From Actinoplanes auranticolor (GTDB taxonomy: Bacteria; Actinomycetota; Actinomycetes; Mycobacteriales; Micromonosporaceae), in the NCBI RefSeq assembly GCF_018332655.1, contig NZ_BOQL01000071.1:1-64000 (forward strand): a stretch of DNA of 64,000 bases. Direction: 5' to 3'. The notes below the pieces were generated by a model. It searched no databases. It worked only from the letters and a program-made list of their open reading frames with translations, and had not been told where the DNA came from. The position numbers and the translations under genes were made by a program. Each line of letters begins with the position of its first letter. Within the stretch, counting starts at the first letter, position 1. Shown here piece by piece: positions 43,301 through 52,041 of the stretch.

Positions 43301-45700
43301 GTGACCACCACCGTCCCCGGCGTTCCCGCCACACGCGGTGCGACGGCCCGGCCGCGACCCGCCGAACTCCTGCACCGGCTCGGCGCCCGCCCGGGCCCTT
43401 CCCCGGTCACCCACGTCGAGCAGGTCCCGGCCCGCCCCGGGCGCCCGGCGCCCTGGCCGGACTGGGCGGCCCCGCCGGTGATCTCGGCGCTCGCCGCACG
43501 GGGCATCACCGCGCCGTGGGAGCACCAGGTGTCGGCGGCCGAGCTCGCCCGCGCCGGCGACCACGTGGTCCTGGCGACCGGCACGGCCTCGGGCAAGTCA
43601 ATGGCGTATCAGCTGCCCGCGCTGACCGCGCTGGTGGACGACCCGCGCGCGACGGTGCTCTACCTGTCGCCGACCAAGGCGCTGGCGGCCGACCAGCTGC
43701 GGGCGCTGGTCCGGCTCGGGATCGACGGGGTACGGCCGGCCACATACGACGGTGACACCCCGCGCGAGGAACGCGAGTGGATCCGCCAGCACTCCCGGTT
43801 CGTGCTGACCAACCCGGACATGCTGCACCATGCGCTGCTGCCGGGCCACGCGCGCTGGGGTGCGTTCCTGCGCCGCCTGCGGTACGTGGTGATCGACGAG
43901 TGCCACACGTACCGGGGGGTCTTCGGCTCGCACGTGGCGCACGTCCTGCGCCGGCTCCGCCGGGTCGCGGCCCGGTACGGCAGCGCACCGACGTTCATCC
44001 TGGCCTCGGCGACCTCGGGCGACCCGGCGCACGCGGCGAGCCGCCTCACCGGCCTGCCGGTCCGGGCGGTGACCGAGGACGCGTCGCCGCGGGGGGCGAC
44101 GACCTTCGCGCTGTGGGAGCCGCCCCTGCTGCCGCGCGAGCCGGACGACCTGGAGAACGAGCTGCCCCCGGTACGCCGGTCGGCGCTGAGTGAGACAGCC
44201 GACCTGCTGACCGACGCCGTGGTGGCGGGCACCCGGACGCTGGCGTTCGTCCGGTCCCGGCGCGGCGCCGAGGTGGTGGCGACGATGACCCGGCGGGCGC
44301 TGGACGAGGTGGTGCCGGGCCTGGGTGACCGGGTCGCGGCGTACCGGGCGGGGTATCTGAAGGAGGACCGCCGGGCGATCGAACGGGCCCTGCTGACCGG
44401 CGAGCTGCTGGCCCTGGCCTCGACGAACGCGCTGGAGCTGGGCGTCGACCTGGTCGGCCTGGACGCGGTGCTGATCTGCGGCTACCCGGGCACCCGGGCG
44501 TCGTTGTGGCAGCAGGCGGGCCGGGCGGGCCGGGCCGGCGACGAGGCGCTGGCGGTGCTGGTGGCCCGGGACGATCCGCTGGACACGTACCTGGTGCACC
44601 ACCCGGAGGCGCTGTTCGGCCGCCCGGTCGAGGCGACGGTCCTGGACCCGGCCAACCCGTACGTGCTGGGCCCGCAGCTGTGCTGTGCCGCCGTGGAGGC
44701 CCCGCTGACGAAGGCGGACCTGGAGTTGTTCGGGGGCGCGCCGGCGCTGGCGGCGGTGGAGGCGCTGACGGAATCGGGAGCGCTGCGCCGCCGGCCGTCG
44801 GGCTGGTACTGGACCCACCGCGGCCGCCCGGACGTCGACCTGCGCGGCACGGGCGGGGCGCCGATCTCGGTGGTCGAGTCGGCGACCGGCCGTCTGCTGG
44901 GCACGGTGGACCAGGGCTCGTCCCACGTCATGCTGCACACCGGGGCGGTGTACCTGCACCAGGGCGCGTCGTACCTCGTGGACGACCTGGACCTGGAGGA
45001 CGCGGTGGCGCTGGTCCACGCGGCGGAGCCGGACTGGTCGACCCACGCCCGGGACGTGACGGACCTGTCGGTGGTCTCGATCCGCGAGTACGTGGACGCG
45101 GGCCCGGTCGGCCTGTTCCTGGGCGAGGTGGACGTGACGAACCAGGTGGTCTCGTACCAGCGCCGCCGGATCGGCTCGGGCGAGGTGATCGACACCAGGC
45201 CGCTGGACCTGCCGCCGAGGGAACTCCGCACGGTGGCGGTCTGGTTCACGCTCTCCCCGAACCTGTTGGTGGCCTCCGGCGTGGAACCGGCGGACTTCCC
45301 GGGAGCGCTGCACGCGGCGGAACACGCGGCGATCGGCCTGCTGCCGCTGGTGGCGACGTGCGACCGCTGGGACATCGGCGGCCTGTCGACGGCGAACCAC
45401 CAGGACACGGAAGCCCCGACGGTGTTCGTCTACGACGGCCACCCGGGCGGCGCAGGCTTCGCGGAACGCGCCTACGCCACGGCGGCGGAGTGGCTCCGGG
45501 CGACGCGGGAGGCCATCTCCAGCTGCGGCTGTGAGACCGGCTGCCCGTCGTGCGTGCAGTCCCCGAAGTGCGGAAACGGCAACAATCCGCTGGACAAGAA
45601 GGGTGCGGTCGCCGTCCTGGACGCGGTCCTCGCCGCCCTGCCGGAGGATCCGGCGCCGGGTGTGGCTGAGCCCGCCGGACCAGCGCCGACTGCGGCATAG
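43301..45700 (+). CDS. DEAD/DEAH helicase with DUF1998 zinc domain (MrfA-like)
   Basis: A 799-residue superfamily 2 helicase. Motif I is LATGTASGKSMAY, Ia PTKALAAD, II VIDECHTYRG, III ASATSG, V STNALELGVDL and VI QQAGRAGRAG. The C-terminal MZB/DUF1998 domain has four Cys in SSCGCETGCPSCVQSP. In Bacillus, MrfA with MrfB repairs mitomycin damage; its actinobacterial relatives sit beside tad genes, as here. GTG 43301 was taken as start; the preceding CACAGT could be a -10 box for a leaderless message. No MrfB gene is adjacent. Confidence 0.92.
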   Translation: MTTTVPGVPATRGATARPRPAELLHRLGARPGPSPVTHVEQVPARPGRPAPWPDWAAPPVISALAARGITAPWEHQVSAAELARAGDHVVLATGTASGKSMAYQLPALTALVDDPRATVLYLSPTKALAADQLRALVRLGIDGVRPATYDGDTPREEREWIRQHSRFVLTNPDMLHHALLPGHARWGAFLRRLRYVVIDECHTYRGVFGSHVAHVLRRLRRVAARYGSAPTFILASATSGDPAHAASRLTGLPVRAVTEDASPRGATTFALWEPPLLPREPDDLENELPPVRRSALSETADLLTDAVVAGTRTLAFVRSRRGAEVVATMTRRALDEVVPGLGDRVAAYRAGYLKEDRRAIERALLTGELLALASTNALELGVDLVGLDAVLICGYPGTRASLWQQAGRAGRAGDEALAVLVARDDPLDTYLVHHPEALFGRPVEATVLDPANPYVLGPQLCCAAVEAPLTKADLELFGGAPALAAVEALTESGALRRRPSGWYWTHRGRPDVDLRGTGGAPISVVESATGRLLGTVDQGSSHVMLHTGAVYLHQGASYLVDDLDLEDAVALVHAAEPDWSTHARDVTDLSVVSIREYVDAGPVGLFLGEVDVTNQVVSYQRRRIGSGEVIDTRPLDLPPRELRTVAVWFTLSPNLLVASGVEPADFPGALHAAEHAAIGLLPLVATCDRWDIGGLSTANHQDTEAPTVFVYDGHPGGAGFAERAYATAAEWLRATREAISSCGCETGCPSCVQSPKCGNGNNPLDKKGAVAVLDAVLAALPEDPAPGVAEPAGPAPTAA

Positions 45701-45726
45701 CCGGCCAGACCAGCGCCGGCAGCAGC

Positions 45727-46173
45727 TCAGCCCGCCGGGATCGAGACTGGTCCCGCCCGGGCGGCGGTCGACGCGGAGCGGACGAGGCCGGGCAGCGGCG
45801 TCACGATGATCTGGACGTCGATGACGATCTCCAGGCCGTCGAGACGGCAGGAGCGCATACGGGCACCGTTGGCGACGGCAAATCGCTCCGCTCGGGCACA
45901 AGCCACCTCCGCACCCTCCACCGCACGGGCAGCGCCGGCCAGCGCGCCGAGGTCGGCTGCTGTCCGGGCCTGGTGCCGCCCGACCCGCGCGGCACCGACA
46001 GCTGCTCCGGCGATCCCGGCTGCCACCAGCACCAGCCCGAGCGCCAGCACGAAGATCGAGGCCGCACCCCGGTCCCGCTCCAGATCCGGTACAGGCCCGT
46101 CGGCAGCCGGCCCGCACCGCGTCCGTCTCACGGCAAGGCGCCGTCGGGCCCAGCCCATGGCGCGTGTCCTCAC
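45727..46173 (-). CDS. Rv3654c/TadE-like secreted protein
   Basis: A 148-residue protein with an N-terminal basic stretch, a prepilin-like helix (GAASIFVLALGLVLVAAGIAG) and an extracytoplasmic part with RTAADLGALAGAARAVEG and two Cys (VACARAE, RSCRLDG). The helicase/TadE order matches a known actinobacterial arrangement. GTG 46173 overlaps the TadE stop (GTGA). It is the last gene of the tad operon and converges on the helicase gene. Confidence 0.85.
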   Translation of the reverse strand: MRTRAMGWARRRLAVRRTRCGPAADGPVPDLERDRGAASIFVLALGLVLVAAGIAGAAVGAARVGRHQARTAADLGALAGAARAVEGAEVACARAERFAVANGARMRSCRLDGLEIVIDVQIIVTPLPGLVRSASTAARAGPVSIPAG

Positions 46174-46556
46174 GGGACTGTGCCGAGCAGCTCGGGCTCA
46201 CGGGCCGCGACGGCCTGCGCCCGTACCGAAATGGCCGGAAGGTGGCCGCCCAGGATCGGCACCGGAGCCTGCACCGTGACCGTCACTGTCTCCTCGCCCT
46301 CCACCAGATCGACCCGCGCTTGCGCCGGAGCGATCCGGGCGGCCTCGTCGATGCCCGGACCCCCGCGGGCGGCGGCCAGCGCACCCTCCCTGGCCGCGTC
46401 CACGCACCGGCCCTTGGCGGTCACCGCACCGACCGCCGTCAGCCCGGCGAACAGGAGCAGCATGAGCGCCGGCAGCCCGGCCGCCAGTTCGGCGGTGAAC
46501 GCGCCCCTGTCCGTCCCGAGCGCCCGCAGGCGACCGGGCCACCGGCGCCCGCTCAC
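46170..46556 (-). CDS. tadE: TadE-family pseudopilin
   Basis: A 128-residue TadE protein: DRGAFTAELAAGLPALMLLLF is the prepilin-like helix (cleavage expected before the Glu-containing segment), followed by CVDAAREGALAAARGG and a beta-rich domain VTVTVQAPVPI. TadE is a minor pilin needed for Tad pili. GTG 46556 overlaps the stop of the Flp-like gene (GTGA). Confidence 0.9.
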   Translation of the reverse strand: MSGRRWPGRLRALGTDRGAFTAELAAGLPALMLLLFAGLTAVGAVTAKGRCVDAAREGALAAARGGPGIDEAARIAPAQARVDLVEGEETVTVTVQAPVPILGGHLPAISVRAQAVAAREPELLGTVP

Positions 46557-46729
46557 TTCAGCGCGTCGTTGATCACGCCGGTCAGCGAGGCCTGCACGGC
46601 CGGGCTGCTGAGCACCTTGAGCAGAATGCCGGCGAACGCGACGGCGGCGAGGGTGCCGACCGCGTACTCGGCGGTGTTCATGCCGTCGTCGCCGCGCAGG
46701 CCGGCCAGGCGGAGGAACAGTTTGTGCAC
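46553..46729 (-). CDS. Flp-like pilin (DUF4244)
   Basis: A 58-residue prepilin. GTG 46729 follows AGGAG at 7 bases. It has a short leader with GDDGMNTAEYAVGTLAAVAF, the pattern of G and then a Glu-Tyr five residues on as in Flp pilins, followed by a single helix. It is the main structural pilin of the operon; the prepilin peptidase gene is not in the window. Confidence 0.9.
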   Translation of the reverse strand: MHKLFLRLAGLRGDDGMNTAEYAVGTLAAVAFAGILLKVLSSPAVQASLTGVINDALK

Positions 46730-46755
46730 GTGGATCTCCTTGATGTGGTGGGTTC

Positions 46756-47457
46756 TCACAGGACGTCGCCGAGGACGGCGACCACCACCGGCACGAGGCC
46801 GGCGAGGACGAAGGCGGGCAGGAAGCACAGCCCGAGCGGCAGGACGATGAGGACACCGGCGCGGTGGGCGGCGGCCTCGACGGCCACCGACCGGTCCCCG
46901 CGCAGGTCGTCGGCGAGCCGGGTCAGCGCGTCGGCCAGCGCGCCGCCGCTGGCGCTGGACCGCACGGCTGCGGCGACGAGCCGGTCGGCGCCGGGTACGC
47001 CGGCCAGGTGCGCCCACGCTTCCGGCGGTTCGGCGCCCAGCCGCAGCGACCGGCCCACCCGATCGAGCCGCTCACCCAGCGGGCCGCCGAGGGCGTCGGC
47101 GACAGCGGACACCGCCCGGTCGACGGGTGCTCCGGCGCGCAGGACCGCGGCGAGCAGGTCCGCACCCAGCGGCAGATCCGCGACGGCTCGCTGCCGGGCC
47201 GCCCGCACGTCGGCCGGCTCCCGCCGCCGCAGGAACTGATCCACTCCGACACCGACGGCGATCCCGAACGGCACGGCCCACCAGCGCCCGACCAGCGCGA
47301 CCGCTGCGAGCCCGGCAGCGGCGGCGAGAACGACGCGAGGGTTCCGACCGGTGCGTGGCCGGCCGAGGCGGAACAACCGTCGCCGCACTGCCCGCCGCTG
47401 GGCGGATGCCAGCCCGAGGAGGCTCACCAGGCCGACCAGACCGAGGAAGATGATCAA
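46756..47457 (-). CDS. tadC: TadC-like membrane protein (type II secretion F family)
   Basis: A 233-residue platform protein with T2SS-F domain: helices near the N-terminus, a cytoplasmic helical part (AVADLPLGADLLAAVLRAGAPVDRA read as two words) and a C-terminal hydrophobic pair. The start is TTG 47457, which overlaps the stop of the small upstream gene (TTGA), with GAGG 8 bases upstream. It works with TadB and the TadA ATPase. Confidence 0.9.
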   Translation of the reverse strand: MIIFLGLVGLVSLLGLASAQRRAVRRRLFRLGRPRTGRNPRVVLAAAAGLAAVALVGRWWAVPFGIAVGVGVDQFLRRREPADVRAARQRAVADLPLGADLLAAVLRAGAPVDRAVSAVADALGGPLGERLDRVGRSLRLGAEPPEAWAHLAGVPGADRLVAAAVRSSASGGALADALTRLADDLRGDRSVAVEAAAHRAGVLIVLPLGLCFLPAFVLAGLVPVVVAVLGDVL

Positions 47458-47654
47458 AGGACTACCTCACCGACGGATACGGGCGCCAGCGTCAGCAGGG
47501 CCCCCAGCAGCTCAGCCCGGGGGCATGGCGGAACAGAAGGCTCGGACGCCCGCGCGACCTGCAGGAGCGCGGCGGCGCAGCAGGGCTCGAACGGCACCCG
47601 GGCCGGACCTCCGGACTGTAGGAACGCCGCGGCGCCACACACCGGCTCCCTCAT
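47454..47654 (-). CDS. Small coupled protein between tadB and tadC
   Basis: A 66-residue protein (MREPVCGAAAFLQSGG at the start, then FEPCCAAALLQVA and a C-terminal LLGALLTLAPVSVGEVVL). ATG 47654 overlaps the tadB stop (ATGA) and its stop overlaps the tadC start (TTGA), so it is translated in series with both. It has three Cys and no clear transmembrane helix. The double coupling strongly argues that it is a real gene although no family is recognised. A weaker alternative is that it is a coupling leader only. Confidence 0.65.
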   Translation of the reverse strand: MREPVCGAAAFLQSGGPARVPFEPCCAAALLQVARASEPSVPPCPRAELLGALLTLAPVSVGEVVL

Positions 47655-48469
47655 CGCGCCGGCCCGTTCGACAGCCGGTCCGCCCACAGCAGTCCGGCGC
47701 TCTGCAGGAGAACGGCCCCGATCGCGCACGCCGCTCCGGCCGGTGTCCGAAGCAGGATCTGCAGCGGATCGACGCCGATCCCGTAGCCGAGCGCGATCCC
47801 GCCGATCGGCAGCCCCGCCAGCAGTAAGGCCGTCGCCTGGGCACCGGCGGCCTGGGCCGCCGCGGTCGCCCGGGAACGATCGCCGGCCCGGGCATCGGCC
47901 TCGATCCGCTCGACGAGGTCGGCTGCCGGCGCACCCGTCTGCTCGGCCAACCGCCCCACCGCAGCAGTCAGCTCGGCCAGACGAGGATCGCTGACGCCCG
48001 ATGGTGGGCCGGTCTCGCTAAGGGACGCGGCCGGGAGCGAGCCACTCGGAGGCCCTCCCAGGAGCGAGCCGCTGAGCGGCCCTATCGCCAGGCCCGCACG
48101 CAGATCGGCCGCAAGCGCGTTCAGCCCGTCGAGACTGTGGGAGCGCGCCGCCACGTCCCGGCGACGAGCCGCACGGCGCACAGCGGCCCGAGCCCCGAGC
48201 GCCCCGTAGACCGCGAAGACCAACCCCGCCACCGGCCCGGCCACGATCAGGCCCACCACCGCACCCGTCGCGACCGCGACACCGACCGCCCGCCGCGGCG
48301 ATCCGTCGACCAGCGCCTGAGCCCGGGACCCCAGCCGGCGCAGCTCCGCAACGCTGAGGACCTGACGCCGCCCGTTGAGCCGGCGCAGCACCGCGCCCGC
48401 CGGCCAAGCGGCAACGGCGGCCGCCCCCGCCAGCAGCCCGGCAGCGAGCATCCACGCCAGCCCGCTCAC
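47651..48469 (-). CDS. tadB: TadB-like membrane protein (type II secretion F family)
   Basis: A 272-residue protein with N-terminal helices (LAWMLAAGLLAGAAAVAA), a central helical domain (LNALAADLRAGLAIGPL, GRLAEQTGAPAADLVERI) and C-terminal helices (GIALGYGIGVDPLQILL). GTG 48469 overlaps the tadA stop. TadB and TadC form the inner-membrane platform of the Tad pilus. Confidence 0.9.
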   Translation of the reverse strand: MSGLAWMLAAGLLAGAAAVAAWPAGAVLRRLNGRRQVLSVAELRRLGSRAQALVDGSPRRAVGVAVATGAVVGLIVAGPVAGLVFAVYGALGARAAVRRAARRRDVAARSHSLDGLNALAADLRAGLAIGPLSGSLLGGPPSGSLPAASLSETGPPSGVSDPRLAELTAAVGRLAEQTGAPAADLVERIEADARAGDRSRATAAAQAAGAQATALLLAGLPIGGIALGYGIGVDPLQILLRTPAGAACAIGAVLLQSAGLLWADRLSNGPAR

Positions 48470-49689
48470 GGCCGCACTCCCCCGGCTGCGTGCAGGACCG
48501 GCGGGACCGCTACCCCACGGTCGGCCAGGTGCCGGGCCAGCATCTCGGCGCCTGGGCCCGCACCCCGCCCCAGCTGCCAGGCCGGTACGACGGTCACCAG
48601 CCGCTGCTCCCCCGCCGCCCGCAGCACCCCGACGGACTCCAGGACGCGTCCCCGGTCCGTACGCCGCACCTGCAGCACCACCTGCAACGCCGCCAGCACC
48701 TGCGCGTGCAGCGCCGCCCGCGGCAGACCGCCCAGCATGCCCAGCGCCTCCAGCCGGGCCGGTACGTCAGCCGGCGCATTCGCATGCAGCGTGCCCGCCC
48801 CGCCGTCGTGCCCGGTGTTCAGCGCCCCCAGCAGGTCGACGATCTCCGCGCCCCGGCACTCGCCGACCACCAGCCGGTCCGGGCGCATCCGCAGTGCCTG
48901 CCGCACCAGATCGGTGAGCCCGACCGCGCCCGCACCCTCGACATTGGCCGTACGGGCCTGCAACGCCACCACATGCGGATGCACCGGCCGCAGCTCGGCG
49001 GCGTCCTCCACCAGCACGATCCGCTCGGTGGGCGGCACGAGCCCCAGCAGCGTGCCGAGCAACGTCGTCTTCCCCGACCCGGTCCCACCGGTGACCAGGT
49101 AGGCGAGCCGCGCTGCGACCACCGCCGTGAGCAGCGGAGCCACCGCCGCGGGCACAGTGCCGTGCTCGACCAGGTCGGCGAGGCTGAACGGCCGCTGCCG
49201 GAATGTCCGCAGCGACAGGTAGGGCCCGCCCGTGGCCACCGGCGGCAGCACAGCGTGCAGGCGAGTGCCGTCCGCGAGCCGCGCGTCGGCGTACGGCTGA
49301 CCGTCGTCCAGCCGCCGCCCGCACGCAGCCGCCAGCCGCTGGGCCAGCCGGCGCACCTCGTCGACATCCCCCAGGACCACCGCCGCACGCTGCAGCCCGG
49401 CACCCCGGTCGATCCACACCTGTACGCCGTTGACCAGCACGTCCGTGACCGTGGGATCGGCCAGCAGCGGTGCCAGCGGCCCGGCTCCGACGAGCTGGTC
49501 GTGCACCCGGTCGGCCAGCCGCAGCACCGCGGTGTCGCCCAGCACGACCGCATCCGGCTCGGCGCGCACAGCCGACACCACGGCGGCCGGGGTGGCTTCC
49601 ACCCCGTCGGCGGCGAACCGCCGCCGTACCCGCTCAGCGACTTCGGGGTAGAGCTTGCCGGCGGCGTGCCGGCCGACGGAGACGCTCAC
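48466..49689 (-). CDS. tadA: TadA-type secretion ATPase
   Basis: A 407-residue type II/IV secretion ATPase: Walker A VTGGTGSGKTTLLG, Asp box VLVEDAAELRP, Walker B region LVVGECRGAEIVDLL and the His box TLHANAP. GTG 49689 overlaps the stop of the TadZ/CpaE-like fragment (GTGA). Because the element at 49,861-62,180 splits that upstream gene, only 59 codons of it remain upstream in the integrated state, so coupling and transcription of tadA are probably disturbed. Confidence 0.94.
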   Translation of the reverse strand: MSVSVGRHAAGKLYPEVAERVRRRFAADGVEATPAAVVSAVRAEPDAVVLGDTAVLRLADRVHDQLVGAGPLAPLLADPTVTDVLVNGVQVWIDRGAGLQRAAVVLGDVDEVRRLAQRLAAACGRRLDDGQPYADARLADGTRLHAVLPPVATGGPYLSLRTFRQRPFSLADLVEHGTVPAAVAPLLTAVVAARLAYLVTGGTGSGKTTLLGTLLGLVPPTERIVLVEDAAELRPVHPHVVALQARTANVEGAGAVGLTDLVRQALRMRPDRLVVGECRGAEIVDLLGALNTGHDGGAGTLHANAPADVPARLEALGMLGGLPRAALHAQVLAALQVVLQVRRTDRGRVLESVGVLRAAGEQRLVTVVPAWQLGRGAGPGAEMLARHLADRGVAVPPVLHAAGGVRP

Positions 49690-49862
49690 GCTGCCACCCC
49701 CGCGCGGTCCTCCTGGACCAGCTGCCGGATGAGCCGTTTGCACAGCTCCGCCAGGGGCCCGCGCCCGTCGGCAGCCGGGGCGTCCCCCTTCTCCAGCGCC
49801 TGGCAGATGGCTGCCTCGGGTCGCAGTGACCCGGCGAGCGGCAGGCCGATCGACCGCGCCAC
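49686..49862 (-). pseudogene. C-terminal fragment of TadZ/CpaE-like ATPase
   Basis: Host side of the insertion: the last 58 residues VARSIGLPLAGSLRPE through LAELCKRLIRQLVQ. The N-terminal part lies at 62179-63101. Joining the two at the shared dinucleotide gives a single 366-codon frame with the natural junction AREVARSIG. The intact protein is the MinD/CpaE-like (septum-site or TadZ) first gene of the tad operon. Confidence 0.93.
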
Positions 49863-49882
49863 GTCGCATTGCACAATACCCC
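49843..49882. other. attL of the serine-integrase element
   Basis: The host half (TadZ/CpaE-like coding sequence, minus strand) ends at 49860; the crossover dinucleotide AC is 49861-49862; the element half begins GTCGCATTGCAC at 49863. The int promoter starts 7 bases inside the element. Confidence 0.85.
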
Positions 49883-49897
49883 GCACCCCATTACCGT
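49869..49897 (+). promoter_or_regulatory. Integrase promoter inside the attP arm
   Basis: TTGCAC at 49869-49874 and TACCGT at 49892-49897 are separated by exactly 17 bases, and the GTG start is 7 bases after the -10 box. This gives a leaderless integrase transcript. The promoter lies wholly on the element side of attL. Confidence 0.7.
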
Positions 49898-49904
49898 CCG
49901 CTAC

Positions 49905-51434
49905 GTGGCGACGAAACGACATGCGGCTATCTACCTGCGGATAAGCGATGACCGGGAGGGACGCGAACTTGGCGTCAACCGGCAGCGAGAGGACTGCATC
50001 GCCCTGGCGAAGAGGTTGGGCATCGCGGTCTTCCGGATCTACGAAGACAACGACATCAGTGCGTCCACACGGTCGCGCAAGGAACGGCCGCAGTACAAGC
50101 AACTCATCAGCGACGCACGGGCCGGGATGTTCTCCACGGTCATCGCGTACACCTCCGGCCGTCTCACACGACGCGTCCGTGAGCACGAGGACTTGATCGA
50201 GCTAGCGGAAGAGTTCCGTACAGAGTTCGTCTACGTCCGGTCGCCCTCGCTCAATCTGAATGACGCGGCAGGCAGGACGGTCGCGCGCATCCTCGCTGCC
50301 ACAGACGCAGGCGAGGCCGAAAACATCTCCGAGCGGGTGGTTCGCGATGTCAAGCGCCGGGCAGAGGCGAAGATGTTCCACGGGGGAGCTGTCCCGTTCG
50401 GCCACCGGGCGATCAAGGAACTGATCAACGGCCGAGAGCGTGTGGTCGGTATTGAGATCGACCCTGAACGCAGAGCGTGGCTCGAAGAGGCCGCAGAACG
50501 GGTGCTGTCGAATGAATCGGTCTACGGGATCTGCGTCGACTGGAACGCCAAGGGACGGCTGTCGTCAGCGGGTAAGCGGTGGAGCCCTCGGACGTTAAAA
50601 CGCGCTCTGACCAGCGAGGCGGCCATCGGCAAGCGTAAGTACGAAGGCATGCTGCACGACGCACCTTGGGAGCCCATCCTCGATGAGGCCACATGGGAAG
50701 TTCTGTGCGACATCCTCAACGACCCCGAACGCAAGAAGTCCACCAGCAACCAGCGCAAATACCCGCTGTCCGGCCTGGTGTTCTGTCCGTGCGGCAACCG
50801 GCTCACGAGCACCAGCGATAAGGCAAAGCAAGCGTCGTCGTTCGAGTGCTCCAGTGTGAAGACCAGTAAGGCGGGCTGCGGCAAGATCCGCATTGTCATG
50901 GCTCCGCTTGAGCGATACATCGTCCAGCAGGTGTTCACCCGGCTTGACTCGCCGCAGATGCGTCGGGCTGTCGCTACGGAGCAAGACGGCGCCCACACCG
51001 CCGAACGAGATCTGCGGAAGGCCGTGCGCGATGACGAGCGGGCATTGGAACGCCTGGAAGACGAGTATGACGATGGCGGCCTTGCCGAGGACCGGTACAA
51101 GCGCCGCAAGGGTCGCATCACTCGGCGGTTGGAGGACACCCGCGCGGCGCTTCTGGCGGTGACCGAGAAGGCGACGAGGGCGAACCTGCCGACCGGAGCC
51201 GAGCTACGAGCGGTGTGGGACACGAAGGACAACACCTGGAAGCGGACCATGCTCGGCTCAATCATCGAGCGCATCCAAGTCGGCCCTCAGCCGATCAACC
51301 CGAAGACTGGACGACTGTTCCCAAGCGCTCCCCCGCGTCGGCGGAATGAAGACGAGGACGCATGGCGTCAGCGCTTCGACTTGGAGCGAGCCAAACAGTT
51401 CGCCCTACGGGTGAGCGTCACTTGGCGGCACTAG
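49905..51434 (+). CDS. int: Large serine recombinase (integrase)
   Basis: A 509-residue large serine integrase. The N-terminal catalytic domain starts HAAIYLRISDDREG with the nucleophile at Ser14 and has the YTSGRLTRR arginine cluster. The recombinase domain follows (residues about 165-280), then a zinc ribbon with CPCGNRL and later Cys (SFECSSV, AGCGKI) and a coiled coil (about 360-430). It carries out attP x attB integration; excision needs a directionality factor. It lies at the left end and its stop overlaps the stop of the convergent gene. Confidence 0.95.
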   Translation: MATKRHAAIYLRISDDREGRELGVNRQREDCIALAKRLGIAVFRIYEDNDISASTRSRKERPQYKQLISDARAGMFSTVIAYTSGRLTRRVREHEDLIELAEEFRTEFVYVRSPSLNLNDAAGRTVARILAATDAGEAENISERVVRDVKRRAEAKMFHGGAVPFGHRAIKELINGRERVVGIEIDPERRAWLEEAAERVLSNESVYGICVDWNAKGRLSSAGKRWSPRTLKRALTSEAAIGKRKYEGMLHDAPWEPILDEATWEVLCDILNDPERKKSTSNQRKYPLSGLVFCPCGNRLTSTSDKAKQASSFECSSVKTSKAGCGKIRIVMAPLERYIVQQVFTRLDSPQMRRAVATEQDGAHTAERDLRKAVRDDERALERLEDEYDDGGLAEDRYKRRKGRITRRLEDTRAALLAVTEKATRANLPTGAELRAVWDTKDNTWKRTMLGSIIERIQVGPQPINPKTGRLFPSAPPRRRNEDEDAWRQRFDLERAKQFALRVSVTWRH

Positions 51435-52018
51435 AACGGCGGATTGTCGTCGAGGCCGGGCGACTCGCGACGCATGAACGGCAGCCAACGCTTGAGGCCG
51501 TTGTACTCGGCCGGGTGGAAGATCACCCGCTTAGGCGACTCACCGACTGAGCGGGCCCAACGCAGCCCGGACGCATCGGTGAATTCGATCTGGACCTCTA
51601 CCTCTCGGGGGTCGAAGACCGTCCCGGGGTCACACCGAATTGGCGGGTGACATGTGATCCACTCCCGGTCTTCGCTCTCTATAGCAGCACCATAGGTGTG
51701 ACTATCCCATCTGTCAGCCACAGTCACACGCAAGTCGAAGATGGGTGCACCGCTGTAATTCTTGAGCTCCCACTGAAGCCGAGTGATCGGTCCGGACATT
51801 TTAGCGTTCGGCTCGTCGCCGTCCCAGTTAGAAATCTGCCCGACGATCAGACGAGCTTGGGCCGCATCCGAATCTGCCTTCTCCTCACGACGCACCCGGA
51901 TCTCATGACGAAGCAGCCAACCGGTAAAGATCACCGCCACGCTGGACATCAAGACGCCGAGGAGGCTTCCCCATCCCTGCATCCAGTCGGTTACCGAGGG
52001 AGCATCAGCCGCAAGCAC
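51431..52018 (-). CDS. Membrane-anchored hypothetical protein
   Basis: A 195-residue protein: one N-terminal helix (WGSLLGVLMSSVAVIFTGWLL), a basic juxtamembrane stretch (RHEIRVRREEKAD) and a soluble domain with LQWELKNYSGAPIFDLRVTV, which looks like an Ig- or DUF-type beta-sandwich, and Cys in ITCHPPIRC. It is followed upstream by another membrane protein on the same strand. Such pairs beside integrases often serve superinfection exclusion, but this is only a guess. Base composition is lower in GC than the host. Confidence 0.75.
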   Translation of the reverse strand: MLAADAPSVTDWMQGWGSLLGVLMSSVAVIFTGWLLRHEIRVRREEKADSDAAQARLIVGQISNWDGDEPNAKMSGPITRLQWELKNYSGAPIFDLRVTVADRWDSHTYGAAIESEDREWITCHPPIRCDPGTVFDPREVEVQIEFTDASGLRWARSVGESPKRVIFHPAEYNGLKRWLPFMRRESPGLDDNPPF

Positions 52019-52041
52019 AGCGTCAGGGTATCGAACCAGTG

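Noticed and set aside
43598..46201. 867-codon leftward frame over the helicase and TadE-like gene
   Set aside because: Antisense to the MrfA-like helicase; Arg-rich shadow frame.
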